From CAZCJU01 sp964562175 (GTDB taxonomy: Bacteria; Bacillota; Clostridia; Oscillospirales; CAG-272), in NCBI GenBank assembly GCA_964562175.1, contig CAZLRV010000015.1, forward strand, positions 1 to 44,825: a stretch of DNA of 44,825 nucleotides. The letters are read 5' to 3'. The translations under genes and the position numbers were made by a program. This document shows, piece by piece, positions 7,382 through 15,994 of the stretch; within the stretch, counting starts at the first letter, position 1, and each line of letters starts with the position of its first letter. Below the pieces are notes generated by a model. The model made no database searches. It saw nothing but the letters and a program-made list of their open reading frames with translations, and was not told where the DNA came from.

Positions 7382-10300
7382 TTTTGTACACCTTCACAAC
7401 CATTCGGAATACAGCCTGCTTGACGGTGCGTGCCGCATAAACGACCTCGTTCAAGCGGCAAAGGATGCGGGACAGAGTGCCGTGGCAATAACCGACCATG
7501 GCGTAATGTACGGAGCCGTTTCCTTTTTTAACGCCTGCAGGGCTAACGGTATAAAGCCGATAATCGGCTGTGAGGTCTACGTTTCACCCACCTCACGCTT
7601 TGAAAAAAGTCGGGTGGGTGACGATGCATATTACCATCTGATACTTCTTTGTAAGAACGATGTAGGATATAAAAATCTTATATATCTCGTTTCCTGCGGC
7701 TTTACCGAGGGCTTTTACGTAAAGCCGAGAATAGATACGGAGCTTTTGTCGGAGCATTCCGAGGGACTTATCTGTCTGTCGGGCTGTCTGTCGGGATATA
7801 TTCCGAAAATGCTCTGCGGCGGCTTCGATGAGCGTGCAAGAGCATATGCGAAAAAACTGCGTGATATTTTCGGAAAGGAAAATTTTTATATCGAGCTTCA
7901 AGAGCATGGCATACCCGCAGAGGAGGAGGTATTGCCGCGTCTTGTTTCCTTGGCAAATGAACTTGGCATTGATATCGTTGCCACAAACGACGTACATTAT
8001 ATCAAAAAAAGCGATGCCGAAATTCAGCAGGTGCTGATGTGTATTCAGACAAATACGACCGTCGGCGAGGAAAACGCAATGTCCTTTCAAACGGACGAAT
8101 TCTATTTTAAGTCCTCACAAGTCATGCGTTCGATATTTTCCGCATATCCCGCCTCGTGCGATAATACCGTGAAAATTGCCGATATGTGCGACTTTTCGTT
8201 TGATTTTTCGCATATCTATCTGCCTAAGTATCAAACCCCGAACGGTGCTTCCACCGCCGATCATCTCCGTGCAATGGCGTTTAAGGGCTTGGCAAAAAAA
8301 ATAGCCCTGCGACAGATAAACGGAGGAGATGAATATACTCAAAGACTTGAGTACGAGCTTTCCGTAATCAATAAAATGGGCTTTGACGATTATTATCTTA
8401 TCGTATGTGACTACGTAAATTACGCAAAGAGCGTCGGAATACACGTCGGGCCGGGCAGAGGCTCGGGCGCAGGCTCGCTCACCGCTTATCTTATCGGAAT
8501 AACGGACATTGACCCGCTCAAATACGGGCTTATGTTCGAGCGTTTTTTGAATCCCGAACGAGTAAGTATGCCCGACTTTGATGTAGATTTTGCAGACGAA
8601 CGACGGGGCGAGGTAATAAAATACGTTACCGACAAGTACGGGCGTGACAGGGTGAGCCAAATAGTGACCTTCAATACGCTTGCCGCACGTGCGGCGGTGC
8701 GTGATTGCGGACGTGCGTTGGGAATGAGCTATGCACGTGTCGATACGGCGGCAAAGCTGATACCGCAAAGACCGAGAATAACGATAAGGCAAGCACTTGA
8801 CGGAGAGGACGGCGAGGGCTTGAGGGAGCTTTATGAGGCAGACGAGGAAATAAGAAGACTGATAGATACCGCATCGGCTATTGAGGGAATGCCGAGAAAT
8901 ATATCGACACACGCCGCCGGAGTCGTCATAACGGCGGACGATGTAAATAAGCTCGTGCCGCTTGCCGTGAGCGGAGATATGGTACTCACACAATACGATA
9001 TGGACGATATATCCTCGCTCGGCTTGGTTAAATTCGACTTTTTGGGAATAAAATATTTGACGGTAATTGAAAACACGCAGAATATGATACGCCGCAACGA
9101 GCCTATGTTTGCCATAGAAAAAATACCGCTTGACGATGCGCAGACCTTTGAAATGCTGTCCCATGGCGGCGGTGAGGGCGTTTTTCAGCTTGAGAGCGAG
9201 GGAATGAGAAGACTTCTTACACGACTTTGCCCGAAGAATATAGAGGATATAATCGCCGCAATAGCATTGTATCGTCCCGGCCCGATGGATTCAATACCGA
9301 AATTCCTTCAAAACAGGGCAGACGAGTCGAAGATAGAATATATCTCGCCGAAGCTTAAGGATATTTTGGATGTGACCTACGGTGTTGTCGTATATCAAGA
9401 GCAGGTAATGGAGATATTCAGAGTGCTGGCAGGCTACTCCTACGGACGTGCCGATGTCGTTCGCCGCTTGATGTCAAAGAAAAAAAGCGAGCTTATGGCG
9501 CAGGAGCGTGAGATATTTCTGCACGGTCAGACAGATGATGCCGGCAATACGGTAATACCGGGTGCTGTGGCAAACGGACTTGACGAGAAAGACGCAAGTA
9601 TGCTGTTTGACGAGCTTGAGGGCTTTGCAAAGTATGCATTTAATAAATCACACGCAGCTTGCTATGCATTTGTCACCTACAGAACGGCGTATTTGAAATG
9701 CCATTATTACGCCGAATATATGGCATCTCTGCTCACAAACGAGCTTGGAAATCTTGAGAAAAGCGCATTCTATATTTCACTGTGCAAGAAGCGGGGAATA
9801 GACGTTTTACCGCCGGATATAAATGAAAGCGATGTTAAATACGGTGTTGTATACGCAGAGGACGGCAAGAAGTACATTCGCTACGGTCTGGCGGCAATAA
9901 AAAATGTCGGTATTTCCTTTACCGAAAACATAATCAAGGAGCGTTCGGAAAAAAAGTTTACTGATCTGTACGATTTTATCTCGAGAATGATGAAATACGA
10001 CGGAAACAAAAAGCAAATAGAAGCACTTATAAAGTGCGGCGCAATGGATTCGCTCGGCGTTTACCGCAGTAAAATGCTCGCCTGCTATGATACAATAATC
10101 GAAAAACAGGCAAGCGTTATGCGTTCGAATATAAGCGGTCAGCTCGATCTGTTCGGTGATGCGAGCGACGGAGAGCTTGACGGACAGGTCGATTATCCCG
10201 ACATACCGGAATTTTCGCTCAAGGACAGACTGATGCTTGAAAAGGAAGCGGCGGGAATGTATTTTTCGGGGCACCTGCTTGACGATTACACAAATAATAT

Positions 10301-10892
10301 AAAGGATATCGCCCCCACCGAAATATCGGCTCTTTGCCGAAAATATTCAAAGGACGGCGAAATACCCGATGACGGTGCGAAAGCTACGGTCTGCGGAATA
10401 ATCACCTCGCGATCGGATAAAAATACAAAAAACGGCGGTATGATGTCGTTTATCACGCTTGAGGACAGATACGGAGAGCTTGAATGCCTGATATTTCCCA
10501 AAACGCTTGAGAAATTCGGAATGTACCTCACACTCGGCTCGGCTGTGGCAATGCACGGCACGCTTTCAAGACGTGAGGAGGAGGACGTAAAGCTTACACC
10601 GATTCAGGTCTTACCGCTGCAGGCAAACGAACGATACAAGCCCACTGTGCGTGCAAATGCGAAAAAACCTCCGGTGCTGTATATAAAAGTGCCGAGCCTT
10701 GACGGGGAGAAATGCATCAAGGCAAAGCAGTTTTTGGATGTTTATACCGATGAGGAAAGCCGCACTGCGGTAAAGATATATGATTCATCAAATGATAAGT
10801 ATCTCAAACGCTCCTTGCCCGTTAGCGTGACGGACGGTCTGCTTTCACAGCTGAAAAGCCTGCTCGGAGAGGGATGCGTGGTACTGAAATGA
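7374..10892 (+). CDS. dnaE: DNA polymerase III alpha subunit, DnaE type
   Basis: 1172 residues, normal for DnaE. An N-terminal PHP domain begins at residue 4 (VHLHNHSEYSLLDG) and continues with ITDHG. The polymerase core contains GPGRGSGAGS (about 358) and the catalytic aspartates in PDFDVDF (about 400-406). Helix-hairpin-helix segments and a C-terminal OB fold (about 1000-1045, VCGIITSR to ELECLIFP) follow. In low-GC Firmicutes DnaE extends primers before handing over to PolC, which is also encoded here at 33088. The ATG at 7374 lies inside the end of whiA (8-base overlap), so translation is coupled. Confidence 0.97.
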   Translation: MDNFVHLHNHSEYSLLDGACRINDLVQAAKDAGQSAVAITDHGVMYGAVSFFNACRANGIKPIIGCEVYVSPTSRFEKSRVGDDAYYHLILLCKNDVGYKNLIYLVSCGFTEGFYVKPRIDTELLSEHSEGLICLSGCLSGYIPKMLCGGFDERARAYAKKLRDIFGKENFYIELQEHGIPAEEEVLPRLVSLANELGIDIVATNDVHYIKKSDAEIQQVLMCIQTNTTVGEENAMSFQTDEFYFKSSQVMRSIFSAYPASCDNTVKIADMCDFSFDFSHIYLPKYQTPNGASTADHLRAMAFKGLAKKIALRQINGGDEYTQRLEYELSVINKMGFDDYYLIVCDYVNYAKSVGIHVGPGRGSGAGSLTAYLIGITDIDPLKYGLMFERFLNPERVSMPDFDVDFADERRGEVIKYVTDKYGRDRVSQIVTFNTLAARAAVRDCGRALGMSYARVDTAAKLIPQRPRITIRQALDGEDGEGLRELYEADEEIRRLIDTASAIEGMPRNISTHAAGVVITADDVNKLVPLAVSGDMVLTQYDMDDISSLGLVKFDFLGIKYLTVIENTQNMIRRNEPMFAIEKIPLDDAQTFEMLSHGGGEGVFQLESEGMRRLLTRLCPKNIEDIIAAIALYRPGPMDSIPKFLQNRADESKIEYISPKLKDILDVTYGVVVYQEQVMEIFRVLAGYSYGRADVVRRLMSKKKSELMAQEREIFLHGQTDDAGNTVIPGAVANGLDEKDASMLFDELEGFAKYAFNKSHAACYAFVTYRTAYLKCHYYAEYMASLLTNELGNLEKSAFYISLCKKRGIDVLPPDINESDVKYGVVYAEDGKKYIRYGLAAIKNVGISFTENIIKERSEKKFTDLYDFISRMMKYDGNKKQIEALIKCGAMDSLGVYRSKMLACYDTIIEKQASVMRSNISGQLDLFGDASDGELDGQVDYPDIPEFSLKDRLMLEKEAAGMYFSGHLLDDYTNNIKDIAPTEISALCRKYSKDGEIPDDGAKATVCGIITSRSDKNTKNGGMMSFITLEDRYGELECLIFPKTLEKFGMYLTLGSAVAMHGTLSRREEEDVKLTPIQVLPLQANERYKPTVRANAKKPPVLYIKVPSLDGEKCIKAKQFLDVYTDEESRTAVKIYDSSNDKYLKRSLPVSVTDGLLSQLKSLLGEGCVVLK

Positions 10893-10922
10893 ATAAATTT
10901 ACAATAAATTCAAAATAGCGGG

Positions 10923-10951
10923 TTGAACGGCGGCGTTGAGTGTTTTATGAT
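10923..10951 (+). promoter_or_regulatory. Promoter of the class A PBP gene
   Basis: TTGAAC (10923-10928) and TATGAT (10946-10951) with a 17-bp spacer. Transcription should start near 10958, which is downstream of the GTG at 10940. If this promoter is used, the upstream GTG cannot be the start codon of the penicillin-binding protein. Confidence 0.7.
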
Positions 10952-13660
10952 AACTGTACGGTGTATTTTTTACGGTACGGAAAGGAGCGATGGAATATAA
11001 AGGATTTTTTTGCGAAAGCGTTTGATAAAGTCAAGGGCTTTTTCACGACCTTGTTCGGAAGAAAGAATAATACCTCAGAAGATAAGAGAGGTCTGAAGCA
11101 CTTTTTCTCAAATTATAAATACGACGGCAAGAGCGTAAATTGGAAAAAAGCCGTTATGCACAGTCTGTCGATAGTATTGCACGTGCTTCTGAGAGCGGTG
11201 TCTTATATATTCAATATTTTGATGACGGTCTTGCTCGTGTGCATGATAGCCGGTGTTATAGTCGGTGTTGTCTTTATAATGTATCTCAAAACGAATATCG
11301 ACCCAAGACTCGATATAGACGATCTGCGAACGGAGCAGGATGCGACGAGTAAATTTTTCTATTATAACGAAAACGGCGAGGCGGTGGAGCTTGAGGAGGA
11401 GCGTATACACGGCTCCGAAAACAGAATTTGGGCATCAAGCTCGGAAATACCGGACTACGTCAAGGACGCATTCGTCGCAATAGAGGACCACAGATTTTGG
11501 GACCATCAGGGCGTGGATTGGTACAGAACGCTCGGTGCGGTCAAGAACTTTTTCATTCCCTCCGGCTCAAGCTTCGGCGGCTCTACCATAACGCAACAGC
11601 TGGTGAAGAACCTGACGGGCGAGGACGACGTTACAATACAACGTAAGGTGCAGGAGATCTTCCGTGCGTTGTATGTCGAAAAGCAACACAGTAAGGATGA
11701 GATACTTGAGCTTTATTTGAATACGATATATCTGTCGCAGGGCTGTTCGGGCGTTAAAACGGCGGCGTTTACGTATTTCGGAAAGGATGTGTCGGAGCTG
11801 TCACTTGTTGAAGCGGCGGCACTTGCCTCCATAACGAAATATCCGACAAAATACGACCCCGTACAGCATCCGGAAAACAACCTTGACAGACGAAACACCG
11901 TACTGAAAACGATGTATCAATACGGCATGATAACCGAAGAGGAGTTTGACGAGGCGTACGACGCGGAGCTTGTTATCGACCTTCAAAAAGAACAGACGAA
12001 CAACTCGACAAAGGTAAGCTCCTATTATGTCGATGCGGCGATAGAGGATATAATATCGGATCTTATGAGCGAAAAGGGCGTTACGAGGGAAATAGCCTCC
12101 AATATGCTCTATTCGGGCGGCTATAACGTATATCTTGCAGTCGATCCGGAGGTTCAGCGGATACTTGAGGAATGCTATGTCGATGAGGACACATTCCCGC
12201 CCGACGATTACGTCGTTAAGCCGCAATCCGCCATGGTGGTGTGCCACCCGACTACGGGCGATGTACTCGGTATAGTCGGCGGACGAGGCGAAAAGGTGCT
12301 GACGAGAGGACTCAACTATGCTACTCAAACAAGACGTTCCCCCGGTTCGTCGATAAAGCCTCTTGCCGTATATTCTCCCGCCGTTGAGCTTGGACTCATA
12401 ACCTACGGCACGGTAATAGACGATATACCCGTTCAGATAGTAAACGGTGTGGATTGGCCGAAAAACAACTCAAGAACGTATCAGGGACTTGAAAACATCG
12501 CCTATGCGGTATTGACCTCATTGAATACGACCTCGATGCGAGTGCTGAGAATGGTAGGCGTGGAACGCTCGTGGGAGTTTACGCAAAAGCTCGGACTTAC
12601 GGGACTTGTGGAGAGCTATACCAACTCGGCAGGCGTGCAAATGACGGACAAAAACGAAGCGCCTCTGGCACTCGGAGCGACCACGATAGGCGTTACGGTG
12701 CGTGAAATGGCAAGTGCGTACACGACGTTTACAAACGGCGGAATACACAACAAGGCACGCACGTATTATAAAGTAACGAATCAAAGCGGCGATATAATAC
12801 TCGATAACAAGAGCGAGGGCGTTGCGGTGTTCAGCGAGGACACCATAGCCGTAATGACCAGACTTATGCAGAATGTCGCAGAGGGACGTGATGTTACTCT
12901 CAGCAAAAAAATAGACTGTGCGGGAAAGACGGGTACCTCCGAGTACGATTACGATAAGTGGTTCTGCGGCTTCACGCCATATTATGTTGCGGCGGTATGG
13001 TACGGCTTTGAACAGCCCAAAACACTGCCGGCACACAGGAAGTTCGCACCTATATATATTTTCGATATAGTTATGACCAAGCTTCACGAAACGATAATCG
13101 ACGAGATAGAGAGCGGGGAGAGAGTCGCACAGCATTTCGATACGAGCAGACTTATGACCGTCGATATATGCGCAAGCTCCGGTATGCTCTATAACGAGGA
13201 AACGTGCGGAAAAGACCCAAGACACAACCAAAAGGAAACGGGCTATTACATTCGAGGCACCGAGCCTACGGAATTATGCACACGTCATATTCTCGTGGAT
13301 TCTTGTACCGAATGCAAATGCGTGGCATCGCCGTACTGCCCGAACACGGAGCAGGTGGCACTTGTGCTTGAAACAAAGCGTGCCTTCCCCGTATTCGTGT
13401 ACGTTACGGATGCACAGTATATCTACAGACCTTTGGGAGATGCACAGCCGTTCATCTCGGCAAGAGAACCGTTCTTCAAAAATACGGTAGCCGCCGGAGT
13501 TCATATCGGAATTACGAGAACGAGCGACGGATACGCCTTCAACCGTTATTGCTCGAAGCACAGCAGCGGTGCTTCCGGCGGTGATGATATCGAAAACGGA
13601 GCTTCGGATACGACCGAAAACGGCTCCGGTACGACGGTAAATGATGAAAATGCGGGATAA
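10940..13660 (+). CDS. Class A penicillin-binding protein (transglycosylase/transpeptidase)
   Basis: A bifunctional peptidoglycan synthase anchored by one N-terminal membrane helix (about residues 85-115 of the longest frame). The GT51 transglycosylase domain carries AIEDHRFWDHQG (about 175-186), with the catalytic glutamate, and GGSTITQQLVKN. The transpeptidase domain carries SSIKP (SxxK serine, about 470), SLN (about 525) and KTGTS (about 660). A cysteine-rich stretch (ECKCVASPYC) and a Thr/Asn/Gly-rich tail end the protein. The 5' boundary given is the longest frame (GTG 10940, no ribosome binding site). The only good site, AAAGGAG (10981-10987), lies 9 bases before an in-frame ATA at 10997 and 2 bases before an out-of-frame ATG at 10990, so the true start is probably near 10997 (887 residues). 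Confidence 0.93.
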   Translation: MFYDNCTVYFLRYGKERWNIKDFFAKAFDKVKGFFTTLFGRKNNTSEDKRGLKHFFSNYKYDGKSVNWKKAVMHSLSIVLHVLLRAVSYIFNILMTVLLVCMIAGVIVGVVFIMYLKTNIDPRLDIDDLRTEQDATSKFFYYNENGEAVELEEERIHGSENRIWASSSEIPDYVKDAFVAIEDHRFWDHQGVDWYRTLGAVKNFFIPSGSSFGGSTITQQLVKNLTGEDDVTIQRKVQEIFRALYVEKQHSKDEILELYLNTIYLSQGCSGVKTAAFTYFGKDVSELSLVEAAALASITKYPTKYDPVQHPENNLDRRNTVLKTMYQYGMITEEEFDEAYDAELVIDLQKEQTNNSTKVSSYYVDAAIEDIISDLMSEKGVTREIASNMLYSGGYNVYLAVDPEVQRILEECYVDEDTFPPDDYVVKPQSAMVVCHPTTGDVLGIVGGRGEKVLTRGLNYATQTRRSPGSSIKPLAVYSPAVELGLITYGTVIDDIPVQIVNGVDWPKNNSRTYQGLENIAYAVLTSLNTTSMRVLRMVGVERSWEFTQKLGLTGLVESYTNSAGVQMTDKNEAPLALGATTIGVTVREMASAYTTFTNGGIHNKARTYYKVTNQSGDIILDNKSEGVAVFSEDTIAVMTRLMQNVAEGRDVTLSKKIDCAGKTGTSEYDYDKWFCGFTPYYVAAVWYGFEQPKTLPAHRKFAPIYIFDIVMTKLHETIIDEIESGERVAQHFDTSRLMTVDICASSGMLYNEETCGKDPRHNQKETGYYIRGTEPTELCTRHILVDSCTECKCVASPYCPNTEQVALVLETKRAFPVFVYVTDAQYIYRPLGDAQPFISAREPFFKNTVAAGVHIGITRTSDGYAFNRYCSKHSSGASGGDDIENGASDTTENGSGTTVNDENAG

Positions 13661-13694
13661 AACAATAAAATTCCGCAAAATTTACACTCTTCAC

Positions 13695-13723
13695 TTGACA
13701 ACTTCTCATTTATGTTGTATAAT
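13695..13723 (+). promoter_or_regulatory. Perfect-consensus promoter of the lipoprotein gene
   Basis: TTGACA (13695-13700), a 17-bp spacer, TATAAT (13718-13723). It overlaps the in-frame ATG at 13712, ruling that codon out as the start of the downstream gene. Confidence 0.9.
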
Positions 13724-13750
13724 ATGGGAAGTGAACTTAGAAAGGTTAAT

Positions 13751-14578
13751 ATGATGTTTATGAAAAGATTTACAGCCGCTTTGCTTTCATTGCTTACGGT
13801 AATATCAATGCTTGCGTTTTCCTCCTGTTCGAGTCAGACGGATGACCGAGAGGGCAATGCCTATGTTTCGGTCTATGTATACAACGACAACGGCAAGCAA
13901 TTCGTCAAATGCGATGCGGTGAAGGTAACACCGAGCGACATTCACCAATACGAATGGGGCAAAAAGCTCACACCCTTCCTTGCACTTGAAACGGCTTGCA
14001 CCTCAAAGAAAAAGGGCTGTGAGATCGCCACGGATACGCTCGGTCAGTTCAGCGTGACACGTGTCGATAAGTTCGTATCGGGCGATGACGAGTACGGAAA
14101 TCCCTGGGTATGGGAGCTTTATATAAACGAAAAGAAGATCGACGATACGAAGGACGTTATCATAAACAATTACGATAAGATAGAGTTCAAGTATGTTGAA
14201 GAATCGTACCGTAGCATCGATATCAGCTTGTCGGCTGCCAGCGGAGCAAACAAGCTGATATCGGAGACCGATCTTATGATAATGGGCGAAAAGAACGAGC
14301 TTACCATCAAGTATATGCTTGAGCATGAGTATGTGGACAGCAATGACAAGCCCTTGATAAAGAACAAATTCGGCATAACTGTAGATAAGGACAGCGGTGT
14401 GGTAACGAAGATAGGCGATGTCGAAAACAACGACACACATAAATGGAAAGTGTTCGTAAACGATTTCGAAATAGCGGAGCCTATAGACAAGTACTTACTT
14501 ATATCCGGCGACCAAGTGAAGTTTGAGTATGGCAAAATAGAAGAGGAGACCTCTGCAGAGACCGAGGCTGCCGAATAA
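13751..14578 (+). CDS. Lipoprotein with two DUF4430-like domains
   Basis: 275 residues from the ATG at 13751 (AGAAAGG at 13739-13745; the ATG at 13754 is equally possible). The N-terminus is a lipoprotein signal peptide: KRF, a hydrophobic core, then a lipobox with the modified cysteine at about 26 (AFSSC). Two similar halves follow, each ending in a W-x-(V/L)-(F/Y)-(V/I)-N unit and a later (Y/G)D-x-(I/V)-(E/K)-F segment: WELYINEKKI to YDKIEFKY (about 120-155), and WKVFVNDFEI to GDQVKFEY (about 232-265). That is the pattern of DUF4430/transcobalamin-like beta-grasp domains. It should be exposed on the outer face of the membrane, perhaps binding a small ligand; substrate unknown. It sits between the PBP and nusB with its own promoter. 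Confidence 0.75.
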   Translation: MMFMKRFTAALLSLLTVISMLAFSSCSSQTDDREGNAYVSVYVYNDNGKQFVKCDAVKVTPSDIHQYEWGKKLTPFLALETACTSKKKGCEIATDTLGQFSVTRVDKFVSGDDEYGNPWVWELYINEKKIDDTKDVIINNYDKIEFKYVEESYRSIDISLSAASGANKLISETDLMIMGEKNELTIKYMLEHEYVDSNDKPLIKNKFGITVDKDSGVVTKIGDVENNDTHKWKVFVNDFEIAEPIDKYLLISGDQVKFEYGKIEEETSAETEAAE

Positions 14579-14596
14579 ATAAACATCATAATGCAT

Positions 14597-14624
14597 GGGG
14601 TGCGGCATTTATTTGCCCCACCCC
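14597..14624 (+). terminator. Hairpin after the lipoprotein gene
   Basis: GGGGTGCGGCA (14597-14607) pairs with TGCCCCACCCC (14614-14624) with one C-C mismatch and a 6-base loop. The following GTTAAATTTATA is a weak U-tract, so termination may be partial, with read-through into nusB; I see no separate convincing nusB promoter. Confidence 0.5.
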
Positions 14625-14654
14625 GTTAAATTTATATCTCAAAACGGAGAGAAA

Positions 14655-15083
14655 ATGAAGAATAACGGTAACCTTAAAAGAGCGGATGCACGAAGATGGG
14701 CTATGAAGCTCATATTTCAATATTCATTTACGGGCGAGAGTCTTGATGAGCTTATCGAGGCGGCGCACTCGTTTGAGGAGTTTGAGCCTTATGCGGACGA
14801 CGAGTATTTGAGGGATATAGTAAAAAAGACTATAGATAATGTACAGAGCATAGACGATGCCATAGCTGCCTGCTCTAAAAAATGGGCAAAAAACAGAATA
14901 TCAAAGACCTCACTTGCGATAATGAGATTGTCGATAGCCGAAATGCGTTACAGAAAGGACACGCCGATGGCGATCTCCATAAACGAGGCTGTCGAAACGG
15001 CGAAGGAGTACGACACGGAAAATTCAACATCGTTTATCAACGGCGTGCTTAACGCCGTTGCGGAAAAAGAGGGGCTTAAATGA
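14655..15083 (+). CDS. nusB: Transcription antitermination factor NusB
   Basis: 142 residues from the ATG at 14655, which has CGGAGA just upstream; the frame is open back to 14595 but that part crosses the hairpin. NusB is an all-helical RNA-binding protein that, with NusE (S10), binds boxA and supports processive rRNA transcription. Recognisable are the N-terminal RADARRWAMKLIFQ, and ISKTSLAIMRLSIAEM plus the C-terminal ISINEAVETAKEYDTENSTSFINGVLNA. It opens the long cluster that contains the OLE RNA, and its stop overlaps the next start by 4 bases. Confidence 0.95.
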   Translation: MKNNGNLKRADARRWAMKLIFQYSFTGESLDELIEAAHSFEEFEPYADDEYLRDIVKKTIDNVQSIDDAIAACSKKWAKNRISKTSLAIMRLSIAEMRYRKDTPMAISINEAVETAKEYDTENSTSFINGVLNAVAEKEGLK

Positions 15084-15994
15084 CGACTCTCGGCGTGGAT
15101 ACGAGCAATTATACAACGTCCTGTTCGATATGCGAGGACGGGAGAATAACGGAAAATATCAAGCTCCCGTTGCCCGTTGAGTCGGGCAGGCTCGGTCTGA
15201 GGCAGAGCGATGCGGTGTTTCTGCATACGAAGGCACTGCCGCAGGCGTTTGAGAGAATAGGCGCAAAGCTCGATAAAATATCCGCCATCGGAGTCAGCAC
15301 ACGTCCGAGAAGCGTTGACGGATCGTATATGCCTTGCTTTCTTGTCGGACATTCGGCTGCACGTATAATCGCATCCTGCCTCGGTGTGCCGTTGCTTGAG
15401 ACCTCGCATCAGGACGGACATATATTTGCCGCCGCATATTCGGCGGGCATTGAACTGAATGAGCCTATATACGCACTGCACCTGTCGGGCGGTACGCTTG
15501 AAATACTTGACGTTGTGCCGCACGACTTCACACTTGATATTGAGGTTGTCTCGCAAACGCTCGATCTTACCGCCGGACAGCTGATAGACCGAGTCGGCGG
15601 TCTTTTGTCTTTGCTGTTTCCCGCAGGGGCGGCTCTGAGTGAGCTGGCAAAAAGCAATACGGAAAGACTGCCCGCAATACACCCGTCGCTTAAGGGTGCG
15701 GATTGCAATTTATCCGGAGTGTATAACATAGCCGAAAAATACAAAAAACAAAACAAAAGCGATACATACATAGCCGCATTTGTGCTGAAATACATAGCCA
15801 TTACGCTTGATGCCATGATAAGCGAGCTTTTCAAAAAAGAAAAACGCACATTGCTCTTTTGCGGTGGGGTCAGCGGAAGCGATGTAATACGCAAATACTT
15901 TAGTGAAAAATACGATGCCTGTTTTGCCACAGCCGAGTTTTCATCGGATAATGCGGCGGGCTGTGCATTGTATGCATACGGGAAAATGCCATGA
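15080..15994 (+). CDS. TsaD/Gcp-family paralog (peptidase M22-like)
   Basis: 304 residues, shorter than canonical TsaD (about 335-340). The fold is ASKHA-type: an N-terminal LGVDTSNYTTS strand-loop, HQDGH (His110, His114) matching the metal-binding HxxxH of TsaD, and a C-terminal FCGGVSGSD and SSDNAAGCALYAYG, like the nucleotide-binding end of the family. True TsaD makes threonylcarbamoyladenosine at tRNA position 37. Divergent paralogs of this type occur beside nusB/xseA in Clostridia, and I think this is such a paralog rather than the essential tsaD. It overlaps nusB and xseA by 4 bases each (ATGA), so the three are coupled. It occupies the place that folD takes in the Bacillus OLE cluster. 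Confidence 0.75.
   Translation: MTTLGVDTSNYTTSCSICEDGRITENIKLPLPVESGRLGLRQSDAVFLHTKALPQAFERIGAKLDKISAIGVSTRPRSVDGSYMPCFLVGHSAARIIASCLGVPLLETSHQDGHIFAAAYSAGIELNEPIYALHLSGGTLEILDVVPHDFTLDIEVVSQTLDLTAGQLIDRVGGLLSLLFPAGAALSELAKSNTERLPAIHPSLKGADCNLSGVYNIAEKYKKQNKSDTYIAAFVLKYIAITLDAMISELFKKEKRTLLFCGGVSGSDVIRKYFSEKYDACFATAEFSSDNAAGCALYAYGKMP

Noticed and set aside
8115..9164. Long antisense frame (349 codons) inside dnaE
   Set aside because: Shadow of the dnaE polymerase core; no start signal or domain.
13651..13677. Terminator after the PBP gene
   Set aside because: A 7-bp stem (TGCGGGA with TTCCGCA, one wobble) with a 13-base loop, lacking a clear U-tract; too weak to claim.
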